A stretch of 23,222 nucleotides of DNA, from positions 1-23,222 of the forward strand of contig CAJJTI010000012.1 in the NCBI GenBank assembly GCA_905194705.1, in the 5' to 3' direction. Below are positions 11,539 through 19,848 of this stretch, piece after piece. Origin of the DNA: an uncultured Solobacterium sp. (GTDB taxonomy: Bacteria; Bacillota_I; Bacilli_A; Erysipelotrichales; Erysipelotrichaceae). Positions within the stretch are counted from its first letter, which is position 1. Each line of letters starts with the position of its first letter. The position numbers and the translations under genes are program-made. The notes beneath the pieces are model-generated. The model did not search any database and was not told the DNA's origin. It saw only the letters and a list, made by a program, of their open reading frames with translations.

Positions 11539-12105
11539 ATGATTATCAATAATGAAACTATCATAAAGGATAACAATCCTTTAATTCGTGAAAAATCTCT
11601 TCCTGTTTCTTTGCCCTTATCTAAAGAAGATGAACAGTTATTACGTGAAATGTATCAATATGTTCAAGATTCTATTGATGAAGAAAAAGCAGAAAAGATG
11701 AATTTAACACCCTCTGTTGGGATCAGTGCCATTCAAGTTGGTGTAAAAAAACAATTAACAGCTATTGTTTTACATACAATAGATAAAAATAATAACGAAG
11801 TAGTGTATGAATTCATGCTGGCAAATCCAAAAATAGTGTCTAGAAGTGTTCAGAAAGCATACTTAAGCGGTGGTGAAGGTTGTTTATCAGTAAAAGAAAG
11901 CCATGAAGGTTATGTTGTAAGAAATGCGAGAGTAACTGTAGAAGCGTATGATTTAATTACAAATCAAAATATTGTCATTCGTGCTAGAGGATATTTAGCT
12001 ATTGTTTTACAACATGAAATCGATCATTTCTCTGGTAAACTGTTCTATGATTATATCGATTCTAAAAATCCATTCCCAGAAGTTGACAATGCAATAGAAA
12101 TATAA
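11539..12105 (+). CDS. def: Peptide deformylase
   Basis: Def removes the formyl group from the N-terminal methionine of new proteins using a metal ion. The 188-residue product matches the longer Gram-positive (type 2) form. It shows motif 2 EGCLS with C115 and motif 3 QHEIDH with H159, E160 and H163, which supply the metal ligands and catalytic Glu. Motif 1 reads GISAIQ (61-66) rather than the usual GxGLAAPQ, but keeps the essential Q66. It is followed 76 bp later by the RNase J gene; def also lies near rnjA in B. subtilis. Its partner fmt lies about 10 kb away on the other strand rather than next to it. Confidence 0.95.
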   Translation: MIINNETIIKDNNPLIREKSLPVSLPLSKEDEQLLREMYQYVQDSIDEEKAEKMNLTPSVGISAIQVGVKKQLTAIVLHTIDKNNNEVVYEFMLANPKIVSRSVQKAYLSGGEGCLSVKESHEGYVVRNARVTVEAYDLITNQNIVIRARGYLAIVLQHEIDHFSGKLFYDYIDSKNPFPEVDNAIEI

Positions 12106-12126
12106 TGATTCATAATGACTTTACTA

Positions 12127-12135
12127 TGTTATAAT
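12127..12135 (+). promoter_or_regulatory. Extended -10 promoter for rnj
   Basis: TGTTATAAT (12127-12135) is a perfect extended -10 element. No good -35 box lies at the right distance (nearest TTCATA at 12109-12114, 15 nt away), as is tolerated by extended -10 promoters. Transcription would begin near 12142 with a leader of about 40 nt. No terminator was seen after def, so read-through from def is also likely. Confidence 0.55.
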
Positions 12136-12181
12136 GCGGTTGAAATAGCTCTATCGCTTCTAAGAAACGAGGTTAATAATA

Positions 12182-13984
12182 ATGAAAACAAATGAAAGTA
12201 CAGCTAAGTCTGGTCATTTAATGAGACGTTCCAGAGTCCCAGAACCAGACTTTGATCAAAACATGATTAAGCATGAAACAGATACTTTAGTTTATGCTAT
12301 TGGCGGTCTTGGGGAAGTTGGTAAAAATATGTACTGTATTGAACATAATGATGAAATCATCATTATCGATTGCGGTGTATTATTCCCTAAAGAATCTCTA
12401 CTAGGTGTAGACTATGTAATTCCTGATTATTCTTATCTAGTTAAAAATCAAGCAAAAATCAAGGCAATGGTTATTACCCATGGTCATGAAGATCATATCG
12501 GTGGTATCCCCTTCTTCTTACAATCTGTTCGTTTAAAACAAATTTACGCTCCACGTTTTGCTAAAGCTTTAATTGAAAAGAAACTTGAAGAACATCGTTT
12601 ATCAAGATCCTGCAAGATTATTGAAATAAATGCTGACAGTAGAATTCATACAAAGTATTTTGATATCGGATTCTATAATACAATTCACTCCTTTCCTGAC
12701 TCACTTGGTGTATTAATAAATACGCCAAATGGTAGAATCGTGGAAACAGGCGACTATAAATTCGACTTTACTCCAATTGGTGAAAGAAGTGACTATCAGA
12801 AGATGGCTTATATTGGTGAAATTGGCGTTTCATTATTAATGGCAGACTCTACTAACTCAGGTGTACCAGGATTCTCTATTTCCGAAAAGAAAGTAGCTTC
12901 TACAATTCTTGAACAAATGCGTAAGACACCAGGCAGATTACTTGTTTCTACATTTGCTTCAAATGTATTACGTTTAAATCAAATTCTTGAAGCAGCTGTT
13001 GCCTGCAATAGAAAAGTAGCGATTTTTGGTAGATCCATGGAAAATGGATGTGAAATTGGTAGAAAGATGGGTGTTATTAAAGTTCCTGATTCAAGCTTTA
13101 TCAATGGAAATGAACTAAATACCCTTCCTGCTAACCAGATTTGTATTGTATGTACGGGATCTCAAGGTGAACCAATGGCAGCTTTAAGTAGAATCGCTAA
13201 TGGTACTCATAAATATCTAAGAATTATTCCTGGTGATACTGTACTATTCTCAAGTAATCCAATTCCAGGAAATGGTACATCAGTAAATGCTGTCGTTAAC
13301 CAGTTAACTAGAATGGGTGCTAACGTTGTCGTTAACTCTCCATTTACATCTTTCCATACAACAGGACATGCTCCTCAAGAAGAGCAGAAATTAATGTTCA
13401 ACTTAATTGAGCCAAAATACTTTATGCCTGTTCATGGTGAACACAAGATGTTAGTTCAACATTCAAATACAGCTAAATTATGTGGTATTCCTGAAGAAAA
13501 CTGCTTAATCTGTTCTAATGGTGATATTGTCGTATTAAGAGATGGCGAATGCTTTGTCGCAAATGAAAGAATTCAAACTGATGCGATTTACGTTGATGGT
13601 AATGATGCAAGCGGCTTATCAACTTCTGTTATCAAAGACCGTCAGATTCTAGCAAATAACGGTTTAGTAGCTGTAATTGTTACAATTGACTCAAGATATA
13701 ACAAGATTCTATGTAGGCCTAATATCGTTTCCCGTGGATTTGTATATATCAAAGAATCACAAACATTATTAAAAGAAGCAGAACTTGTTGTATATGATGC
13801 ATTAAAGAAAAAAATGCAGGAAAGAACAACGTTCGGTGATTTAAAGAACTGTATTCGTGGATCACTCGAACCATTCCTATACTCCAGAACAAAACGTAAT
13901 CCAATTGTTATTCCCGTTATCTTAAATCAAAAAGCAGCTATGGCGGAAATACAATCAAAAGCAAAAAGAAGTAGTGCCAACTAA
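12182..13984 (+). CDS. rnj: Ribonuclease J
   Basis: RNase J is a metallo-beta-lactamase/beta-CASP nuclease with endonuclease and 5'-3' exonuclease activity that matures and degrades RNA in Firmicutes. The 600-residue product has an N-terminal extension of about 30 residues, then the zinc motif HGHEDH (100-105), HSFPDS (169-174), GDYKFD (190-195) and DSTNS. The beta-CASP region includes GRSMENG and a CTGSQGEP segment, with FMPVHGEHKML further on, followed by the C-terminal domain. GAGG (12169-12172) lies 9 nt before the ATG. Whether it corresponds to RnjA or RnjB cannot be decided here; position beside def resembles rnjA. A terminator follows. Confidence 0.94.
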   Translation: MKTNESTAKSGHLMRRSRVPEPDFDQNMIKHETDTLVYAIGGLGEVGKNMYCIEHNDEIIIIDCGVLFPKESLLGVDYVIPDYSYLVKNQAKIKAMVITHGHEDHIGGIPFFLQSVRLKQIYAPRFAKALIEKKLEEHRLSRSCKIIEINADSRIHTKYFDIGFYNTIHSFPDSLGVLINTPNGRIVETGDYKFDFTPIGERSDYQKMAYIGEIGVSLLMADSTNSGVPGFSISEKKVASTILEQMRKTPGRLLVSTFASNVLRLNQILEAAVACNRKVAIFGRSMENGCEIGRKMGVIKVPDSSFINGNELNTLPANQICIVCTGSQGEPMAALSRIANGTHKYLRIIPGDTVLFSSNPIPGNGTSVNAVVNQLTRMGANVVVNSPFTSFHTTGHAPQEEQKLMFNLIEPKYFMPVHGEHKMLVQHSNTAKLCGIPEENCLICSNGDIVVLRDGECFVANERIQTDAIYVDGNDASGLSTSVIKDRQILANNGLVAVIVTIDSRYNKILCRPNIVSRGFVYIKESQTLLKEAELVVYDALKKKMQERTTFGDLKNCIRGSLEPFLYSRTKRNPIVIPVILNQKAAMAEIQSKAKRSSAN

Positions 13985-14022
13985 AAAAATGAGCCTCTAG
14001 TTCAATTGAACTGAGGCTTTTC
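13985..14022. terminator. Bidirectional terminator between rnj and the ABC permease
   Basis: A hairpin is formed by AGCCTC (13992-13997) with GAGGCT (14013-14018), around an inner perfect palindrome AGTTCAATTGAACT (13999-14012). It is followed by TTTTCTT on the plus strand and by a run of seven T on the minus strand. It lies between two convergent genes, ending rnj on one side and the ABC permease on the other. Confidence 0.85.
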
Positions 14023-14028
14023 TTATGC

Positions 14029-17000
14029 TTATTCTACACTCTTTAAAGATTCAATCATATCAATATTCTTTAATTTCTTACGCATAAAGATATTGACTAA
14101 CATTCCAAACAAAATTGTAAAGATAACAGAATACAAATAGCTTAGTGGCTGTATAGATCTACCAAACATAATATAATCCATTTCTACCTGTCTCATAATA
14201 TAACGATGTAATAATGTACCTACAGGCATTCCACAAATTGCGCCAATAAATGTTAAGACATTATTTTCTTTATAAATATAATTTTCAACTTCTTTTTTCT
14301 TAAAACCTAATACTTTTAAAGTTGCAATTTCTCTTTGCCTTTCTGAGATATTTACATTTGTTAAGTTGCCTAAAACAACAAATGCTAAACTCATAGAAGC
14401 AATTAATAATACCCATACGATTAAATCAAGACTGTTTGCCATTGTTCTAAAGTTATTTAGAACAGATTCATTGAATGTAATACTATGAACATAATCGTGA
14501 TCTACAATATCTTTCTGGAATAATAGACTTGTGTCATCATTACCATTAATTTTCACACATACAGAATTGCTTGATACAGTAGTATCAAATACCATGTTGT
14601 AATAGTTCTGGGTCATAAAGGCATAATGCTGAATATACATTTCACATATTCCTGCAATTTTAACATCTTTTTTTACACCTTCTTTACTTTCAAGCGATAC
14701 GGTATCCCCTACTTTCAAGTTCAGATTTTCGGCAAGTTTTTCATTAATGACAATGCCATCATCAGTAAATGGAATACTCTTATGTTTTGTACGTGTTCTC
14801 AAGTTAATTAAATTAGAAATATCTGAAGCATTTTCATATGCATATGTATAAACATTTTCTTCTTCACCGTCTTTTGTCATCACAGCTGTATAACTGACCA
14901 TGCCTACAGCATAAGAAACATCGTTTCTATTTTGTATATCTTTTACTAAAGATTGAAATTGCGTCTTTGTTGTATCATCATCTGCTGTAACTAAACCATC
15001 ATAATAAATAAGTTCATCATACTGTATATCAACCATGGCTTTAACAGAATCTCTAACTCCAAAGCCCGTAACTAATAATGCTGTACAACCTGCAACACCA
15101 AATACAGTCATAAAGAAACGTTTTTTATAGCGAATCAAGTTACGAATAGTAATTTTCCATGTAAATGACAAATTTTTCCAGATAAAGCCAATCTTTTCTA
15201 TAAATGTGCTCTTTCCAAGTTTTGGTGCTTTTGGTCTTAATAATTGTGCAGGTACTTCCTTTGTATCATTTCTACAAGCATTCCATGTTGTTAGTTCCAT
15301 GACTATTAAGAACATAAATGATGAGAATAAAACTAATCCCCATGGTATTTCAAATTTTAATTCAGGAAGAATATACATCATTCTCCATAAATAATAGATA
15401 ATTGGCGGAAAGATTATAATTCCAAGCATACTGCCCAATATTTCACCAATAATTGTAGCTAAACCTGCATATACTAAATACTTCTCAGCACATTTAATTT
15501 CTGAATAGCCAAGAGCACGCATAATACCAATTTGCCCTCTTTGTTCATCAACCATGCGTGTCATAGTTGTTAAACATACAAGTGCCGCAACAAGTAAAAA
15601 GAATACAGGGAAGATATTTGCGATAGCCTGCATCTGTTGAATTGTACCTTTATATGTTTCACTTGCATAATGTTGTGAGCGGTCTAATACCGTCCACTTT
15701 GCATCAGCTAAGTCGTCAATATCCTGCTTTGCTTTATCAAGATCTGCTTTAGCATCTATTAATTTTTGTTCACCATCTGCTTTAGAATCAGCTAATTCAA
15801 CTTTAGCATCGGCAATTTTTTGTTTAGCATCAGCTAAATCTTTTTTACTGTCTTCAAGTTTCTTACGATTATCTTCAATTTCTTTTCTCGCATCTTGAAT
15901 TTTTTCATCCAGCTCAACCGAAGCGTTAACCGTCATTTCATAAGCTTTAACTAACTGTTGTTCCGCTTCTGCAAGTTTTTGTTCCCCTTCATTAATACCA
16001 TCTTGAATCTGTTTCTTTGTATCATTTAGATAAGTTAACTGATTTTCAAAATAGCTAATCTTTTCTTCGATTTCATTGGCGTTGTTAGGATCTGCAATAC
16101 CTATTTGTACTAAACCTGCTTCAAGAAGTGGTTTTTGTGCTTCTAAATCCTTTTTCGTTTTATTTAACGAAGTTAGCGTTGTATCATAAACAGCTAGTAA
16201 TTCACCAACAGTTTCAGGATCTTTAATCCATGCCTCTTCACCTTGTGTCTGTATTGTGATTTCTTTTAAGGCTACAGTTATACCATTAACTCCTGTTAAA
16301 AGTGGTTCTGTTAAATTAGCAATTGGTGTTTCTTCAGGTAAAGTTTTTAAGTTAGTAATTACATAACTAATTTCTGGTGTAGCTAGACTGTCAATTGTTA
16401 AATTGACTTGTGCTAAACCCTGCACTACCTCCTTATAGCCATTTAATAATTCAAGAGCATTGTTAATCTGAACGATACCATTATCAATCTCGATAATTTT
16501 ACCATTCAGTTCTTCTTTGGTTTTTTTGAATTCTTCTTTATTTTCATTTAACGTTGTTGTGCCTTTATTAATTTCAGCTCTTGCTTCATGAATCTTGTTT
16601 GCACCATCAATTTCGCCTCTCGTTACTTCATCTTCAGCATCTTTAATTTTCTGTATACCGTCATTAATTTCTTTTTCACCATCAATGACTTTTTGTTCAT
16701 TATCAGCAATTTCTTTTTCTGCATCCGCAATCTTCTGGTCAAATTCTTCCTTGTTATCGTTATATTCTTTCAAGCCGTCATTATACTTGTCCATTGCTTC
16801 TGCAAGAACAGTATCTTTTCTATTTTCAGCTTGTTTTTTTCCAAAGTCTTCTAATTCTTTTTTTACATCTGCTGTATAGTTTGCATATTTATCAGAGAAA
16901 CTGTCCATGTCTTTAGCATCGGTTACTGAAACATTTACTTCGGTATAGTAATCTTCATTAAAAGCTTCGACTGGAATATAAAGATAAGTACGTAATACCT

Positions 17001-17583
17001 GGTTACTTAAAGTACTATTTTCTTTTGTTTCATTTAAATAAACTGGTGTATCAATTGTTCCAACAACAGTAACTTCATCTACTGATAAATAGTCATCAAG
17101 ATCATTATCAGGTCGAGACAATTTAACTTTTGAACCTAAAGCAAAGCCACTAATCATCTCTGTTCCATTTTCTGCTAAAACTTCATTTGGCTTTTCTGGA
17201 AGTCTACCAGATACTAGTCTGAATTTATTGATTGTTCCTTCTGGATTATAAGAATGAATACGCGTTACATAGGTAACTTCACCACTAATTGCAAGTACAT
17301 CAACAAAGTGTGCTCCTTCTACCGTTTCAATATGATCTAATGTTCTAATTGCATCAATATCTTCTTCATCAAAACCATAATTAGAATAAATTGTAATATC
17401 TTTTAGATTTACTTCATCATCATATGTATCTACGCTGTATCCCATAATTGTTGATACTGAACTTATACCCACGAAAAAAGATACACCAATCAAAACGATT
17501 GTTGTTAATGATAAAAATCTTCCTTTTGTAGAACGAATTAATCGCTTTATATCTTTCCAAAGTGTTTTATTCATAACTACCAT
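14029..17583 (-). CDS. FtsX/MacB-type ABC transporter permease with large coiled-coil extracytoplasmic insert
   Basis: This permease pairs with the ATPase gene upstream, which it overlaps by 7 nt. The 1184-residue product has TM1 at about 23-45 and a beta-rich outer region (about 55-230). A very long heptad-rich helical insert follows (about 240-400 and 505-630, dense in Lys/Glu/Asp/Ala). TM2-4 come next (about 655-675, 705-730, 748-765), then TM5 (822-842), a second outer domain (about 850-1045) and TM6-8 (1053-1073, 1108-1128, 1145-1165). Two FtsX coupling regions are visible, EQRGQIGIMRALGYS (680-694) and ERQREIATLKVLGFK (1081-1095). This type transmits ATPase motion to outer domains rather than moving small solutes through a pore. 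Substrate is unknown. ATG 17574 is an alternative start; neither ATG has a good Shine-Dalgarno, suggesting coupling to the ATPase gene. Confidence 0.9.
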   Translation of the reverse strand: MVVMNKTLWKDIKRLIRSTKGRFLSLTTIVLIGVSFFVGISSVSTIMGYSVDTYDDEVNLKDITIYSNYGFDEEDIDAIRTLDHIETVEGAHFVDVLAISGEVTYVTRIHSYNPEGTINKFRLVSGRLPEKPNEVLAENGTEMISGFALGSKVKLSRPDNDLDDYLSVDEVTVVGTIDTPVYLNETKENSTLSNQVLRTYLYIPVEAFNEDYYTEVNVSVTDAKDMDSFSDKYANYTADVKKELEDFGKKQAENRKDTVLAEAMDKYNDGLKEYNDNKEEFDQKIADAEKEIADNEQKVIDGEKEINDGIQKIKDAEDEVTRGEIDGANKIHEARAEINKGTTTLNENKEEFKKTKEELNGKIIEIDNGIVQINNALELLNGYKEVVQGLAQVNLTIDSLATPEISYVITNLKTLPEETPIANLTEPLLTGVNGITVALKEITIQTQGEEAWIKDPETVGELLAVYDTTLTSLNKTKKDLEAQKPLLEAGLVQIGIADPNNANEIEEKISYFENQLTYLNDTKKQIQDGINEGEQKLAEAEQQLVKAYEMTVNASVELDEKIQDARKEIEDNRKKLEDSKKDLADAKQKIADAKVELADSKADGEQKLIDAKADLDKAKQDIDDLADAKWTVLDRSQHYASETYKGTIQQMQAIANIFPVFFLLVAALVCLTTMTRMVDEQRGQIGIMRALGYSEIKCAEKYLVYAGLATIIGEILGSMLGIIIFPPIIYYLWRMMYILPELKFEIPWGLVLFSSFMFLIVMELTTWNACRNDTKEVPAQLLRPKAPKLGKSTFIEKIGFIWKNLSFTWKITIRNLIRYKKRFFMTVFGVAGCTALLVTGFGVRDSVKAMVDIQYDELIYYDGLVTADDDTTKTQFQSLVKDIQNRNDVSYAVGMVSYTAVMTKDGEEENVYTYAYENASDISNLINLRTRTKHKSIPFTDDGIVINEKLAENLNLKVGDTVSLESKEGVKKDVKIAGICEMYIQHYAFMTQNYYNMVFDTTVSSNSVCVKINGNDDTSLLFQKDIVDHDYVHSITFNESVLNNFRTMANSLDLIVWVLLIASMSLAFVVLGNLTNVNISERQREIATLKVLGFKKKEVENYIYKENNVLTFIGAICGMPVGTLLHRYIMRQVEMDYIMFGRSIQPLSYLYSVIFTILFGMLVNIFMRKKLKNIDMIESLKSVE

Positions 17584-18278
17584 TCTATTTCTGAAATATC
17601 TTGTGGATGTTCGTTAATTTCGCTTGTTACAATCTTTCCGCTCTTTACTCTAAATACTTTATCTCCCATTGGGCATAATGCTAAATTATGCGTAATGATA
17701 ATAACCGTCATGCCATTTTTTCGGCATGTATCCTGAAGCAGCTTCAAAATTTGCTTGCCTGTAACATAGTCTAAGGCACCTGTCGGTTCATCACATAATA
17801 ATAATTTAGGATTTTTTGCTAAAGCTCTCGCAATAGCTACACGTTGTTGTTCACCACCTGATAATTGTGATGGAAAGTTGTTCATTCTATCTTTTAAACC
17901 AACATCTCTTAATACATCTGATGCCTTTAAAGGATTACGAGTTATTTCTGTAGCTAATTCTACATTTTCTAATGCTGTTAAATTCTGTACTAGATTATAA
18001 AACTGAAACACAAAACCAATGTCATATCTTCTGTAGTTAGTTAACTCAGCATCATTCATCTTGTCAACGCGTGCTCCATCAACAACAATTTCACCGCTAG
18101 TACAAGTATCCATACCACCTAAAATATTTAAAATAGTACTTTTACCTGCGCCACTGGCACCAGCGATAACGACGAATTCACCTTTTTCAATTTCAAAATC
18201 TACACCCGCTAAAGCATGTATATCAATTTCACCTACGTGATATATTTTTTCGACATTTTTAAATGAAATATAAGCCAT
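17577..18278 (-). CDS. ABC transporter ATP-binding protein (LolD/MacB-like)
   Basis: This is the ATPase partner of the adjacent permease. The 233-residue product is a single nucleotide-binding domain. It has Walker [10 protein letters not shown] (40-48), Q-loop Q92 in FVFQFYNL, signature LSGGEQQ (139-145), Walker B with DEPTGALD (163-170) and H-loop H197. The DEPTGALD segment and the region after Walker A are typical of the subfamily that includes LolD, MacB and BceA. A GGAG box lies 8 nt before the ATG. The gene has its own extended -10 promoter just after the rpsO terminator, so the two-gene ABC unit is independent. No two-component system lies beside it, unlike many Bce-type antibiotic-resistance modules. 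Confidence 0.94.
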   Translation of the reverse strand: MAYISFKNVEKIYHVGEIDIHALAGVDFEIEKGEFVVIAGASGAGKSTILNILGGMDTCTSGEIVVDGARVDKMNDAELTNYRRYDIGFVFQFYNLVQNLTALENVELATEITRNPLKASDVLRDVGLKDRMNNFPSQLSGGEQQRVAIARALAKNPKLLLCDEPTGALDYVTGKQILKLLQDTCRKNGMTVIIITHNLALCPMGDKVFRVKSGKIVTSEINEHPQDISEIEW

Positions 18279-18303
18279 ATGTTATCTCCAAAACTATATA
18301 AAT

Positions 18304-18312
18304 ATTATATCA
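18304..18312 (-). promoter_or_regulatory. Extended -10 promoter for the ABC transporter operon
   Basis: The minus strand reads TGATATAAT (18304-18312), a perfect extended -10 element. No clear -35 box lies 16-18 nt upstream, where the rpsO terminator hairpin is. The predicted start is near 18297, about 20 nt before the ATPase ATG at 18278, with the GGAG box between them. Confidence 0.5.
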
Positions 18313-18319
18313 AGTAAAC

Positions 18320-18346
18320 AAAAAGAAAACCGCGATAATTCGCGGT
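18320..18346 (-). terminator. Terminator after rpsO
   Basis: A GC-rich 7-bp perfect stem (ACCGCGA 18329-18335 with TCGCGGT 18340-18346) with a 4-nt loop is followed on the minus strand by TTTCTTTTT. It lies 8 nt past the rpsO stop codon. Confidence 0.88.
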
Positions 18347-18354
18347 AAACTTAA

Positions 18355-18621
18355 CTATTTTCTTAAACCTAGTTTTTGAACAAGAGCTCTGTATCTGTTA
18401 ACGTCGTTTTTCTTTAGGTATTCAAGAAGTTGCTTTCTACGTCCTACCATCTTCATTAAACCACGGCTACTAGAATAGTCTTTTGCATTTTCCTTTAAGT
18501 GAAGTGTTAAACGGTTAATTTGTTCAGTCAAAATAGCAACCTGTACTTCTACAGAACCTGTATCGTGTTCTTTACGACCGAATTCTTTAACGATCTTTTC
18601 AACTGTTTCTTTTTCTAACAT
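18355..18621 (-). CDS. rpsO: 30S ribosomal protein S15
   Basis: S15 is a primary 16S rRNA-binding protein that organises the central domain of the small subunit. The 88-residue product has the family length and starts [16 protein letters not shown]. The conserved [11 protein letters not shown] segment is at about 19-29, and a basic [17 protein letters not shown] helix follows near 53-69. A GGAGGAG box lies 7 nt before the ATG. It is probably a single-gene unit between a weak promoter and a strong terminator. S15 autoregulates its mRNA in several bacteria; a possible leader structure is noted separately. Confidence 0.98.
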   Translation of the reverse strand: MLEKETVEKIVKEFGRKEHDTGSVEVQVAILTEQINRLTLHLKENAKDYSSSRGLMKMVGRRKQLLEYLKKNDVNRYRALVQKLGLRK

Positions 18622-18667
18622 CTTTTTTCTCCTCCAATATATTAGACCTTTTTATCCAAGTAAACGT

Positions 18668-18701
18668 CAGAGATGCGTTATACCTAGGCAAAAAGCATCT
18701 G
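18668..18701 (-). promoter_or_regulatory. Possible rpsO leader stem-loop
   Basis: Between hemW and rpsO an inverted repeat AGATGC (18671-18676) and GCATCT (18695-18700) encloses an 18-nt loop; with a two-base bulge it can extend to CAG/CTG at the base. Given known S15 feedback on its own mRNA, this might be a control structure. However, the best promoter guess (18703-18731) would start RNA inside the first arm, so either the start lies further upstream, the hairpin forms only in read-through RNA, or it is a chance dyad. Confidence 0.3.
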
Positions 18702-18702
18702 A

Positions 18703-18731
18703 ATATTATCATATAAATCACTTAGTGACAA
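18703..18731 (-). promoter_or_regulatory. Probable rpsO promoter
   Basis: On the minus strand TTGTCA (18726-18731, 5 of 6) is followed after 17 nt by TAATAT (18703-18708), or after 15 nt by GATAAT (18705-18710). It sits a few bases after the hemW stop codon. The -10 is weak, and a short TCAC/GTGA dyad overlaps the -35, so this is a moderate prediction. Confidence 0.4.
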
Positions 18732-18735
18732 CATT

Positions 18736-19848
18736 TTATGGTAAAAAATCGCATAAAATACTATTTAAAATCGGATATCCTTTATTTGTACATTTAAGAT
18801 AGTCATTTTCTATCATTAGTAATCCTTTACGGATATTATCTTCAATTGGCTTTTTAGCATAATCAAGTAAAGAAATACCATATCTTTCATTAAATTCAGG
18901 AATTAACAACCCTTTTTTTAATCTTAAGGACATCATGATATTTTCAAAGATACAATCTTCTTTAAATAATATAATTTCTTCCCTTAGAAAAGGATTATTG
19001 ATATATTTTTGAAGATTAGAAACATTATCATAACGAATACCATTTTCTTTACCACTTGCTCCTGCTGACACACCATAGAAATCAAGATAATTCCAATAAG
19101 CAAGATTATGTTTTGATTCATATCCTTCAAGAGAAAAATTACTGATTTCATATTGATGATAGCCTCTTTCTTCTAAAGAATTCATTGCCAGCTCATACAT
19201 ATCTGCTTCTTGATCTTCGTCAAGCGGTTCGTATCCTTTTTTACCAAAGACAGAATTTTCTTCAATTGTTAAACTGTATAGCGATATATGTTTTGGTTTT
19301 AAAGATATAACATCATCAATTGATTTTTGAAATATATTTAGTGTTTGTTGAGGTAAAGAATACATCAAATCCATAGAAATATTTGTTATATTCGCTTTAT
19401 GAAATAAGTTGATTGCTTCTTTTACATCATTGAATGTATGATGGCGATTCATCATTTTTAATAATGCATCATCACTTGACTGTACACCCATACTGATACG
19501 GTTAATACCATATTTCTGAAGCAACTGTACTTTTTCTTTTGTTACAGTTTCAGGATTTACTTCTATCGTATATTCTTTAACTTCTTTTGTATAAGGTTCA
19601 AGAATCTGTAACAATGTTTCAAGTAGTTCATCATCCAGTGCAGTAGGTGTACCGCCACCAATATAAATCGTATCTAAACTCTTATTGATATCTCTACCTG
19701 CTATTTCCTTTTGTAAAGCTACTAGCCAGTTTTCAGCATTTTTACGATTATAAACGGTATGACAAAAATCACAATAAAAACATATTGTTTTACAAAAAGG
19801 TACATGTAAATAAAGTGATTTAGGTTTATTACCTTGATTTATCATCAT
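18736..19848 (-). CDS. hemW: Radical SAM heme chaperone HemW
   Basis: HemW is the HemN-like radical SAM protein that binds heme and hands it to acceptor proteins; it is not a true coproporphyrinogen oxidase. The 370-residue product begins with a beta strand, SLYLHVPFC, and the 4Fe-4S motif CxxxCxxC (C19, C23, C26, with a further C29). GGGTPT follows, and the SMGVQS segment is also typical. The C-terminal domain is the HemN-type extension. Tandem ATGs at 19848 and 19845 lie inside the end of lepA (about 20 nt overlap) with no strong Shine-Dalgarno, so translation is probably coupled to lepA. A longer reading to 19875 adds only residues encoded within lepA. The lepA-hemW pairing is conserved in Firmicutes. 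Confidence 0.93.
   Translation of the reverse strand: MMINQGNKPKSLYLHVPFCKTICFYCDFCHTVYNRKNAENWLVALQKEIAGRDINKSLDTIYIGGGTPTALDDELLETLLQILEPYTKEVKEYTIEVNPETVTKEKVQLLQKYGINRISMGVQSSDDALLKMMNRHHTFNDVKEAINLFHKANITNISMDLMYSLPQQTLNIFQKSIDDVISLKPKHISLYSLTIEENSVFGKKGYEPLDEDQEADMYELAMNSLEERGYHQYEISNFSLEGYESKHNLAYWNYLDFYGVSAGASGKENGIRYDNVSNLQKYINNPFLREEIILFKEDCIFENIMMSLRLKKGLLIPEFNERYGISLLDYAKKPIEDNIRKGLLMIENDYLKCTNKGYPILNSILCDFLP

Noticed and set aside
12083..12106. TTGACA and TATAAT near the end of def as a promoter
   Set aside because: The spacing is only 12 nt, too short for sigma-A; the extended -10 at 12127-12135 is a better candidate.
15700..16800. Repetitive DNA in the ABC permease considered as a tandem repeat
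   Set aside because: The similarity is heptad-level Lys/Glu/Asp/Ala coiled-coil coding; I saw no exact repeated DNA unit.
16588..16879. Two plus-strand frames opposite the coiled-coil part of the ABC permease
   Set aside because: Their Phe/Ser-rich sequence is the complement of Lys/Glu/Asp codons in the real gene; no start signals were seen.
18720..18735. TCACTAAGTGA dyad as a hemW terminator
   Set aside because: The stem is only 4 bp with a 3-nt loop and no T run, and it overlaps the likely rpsO -35 box.
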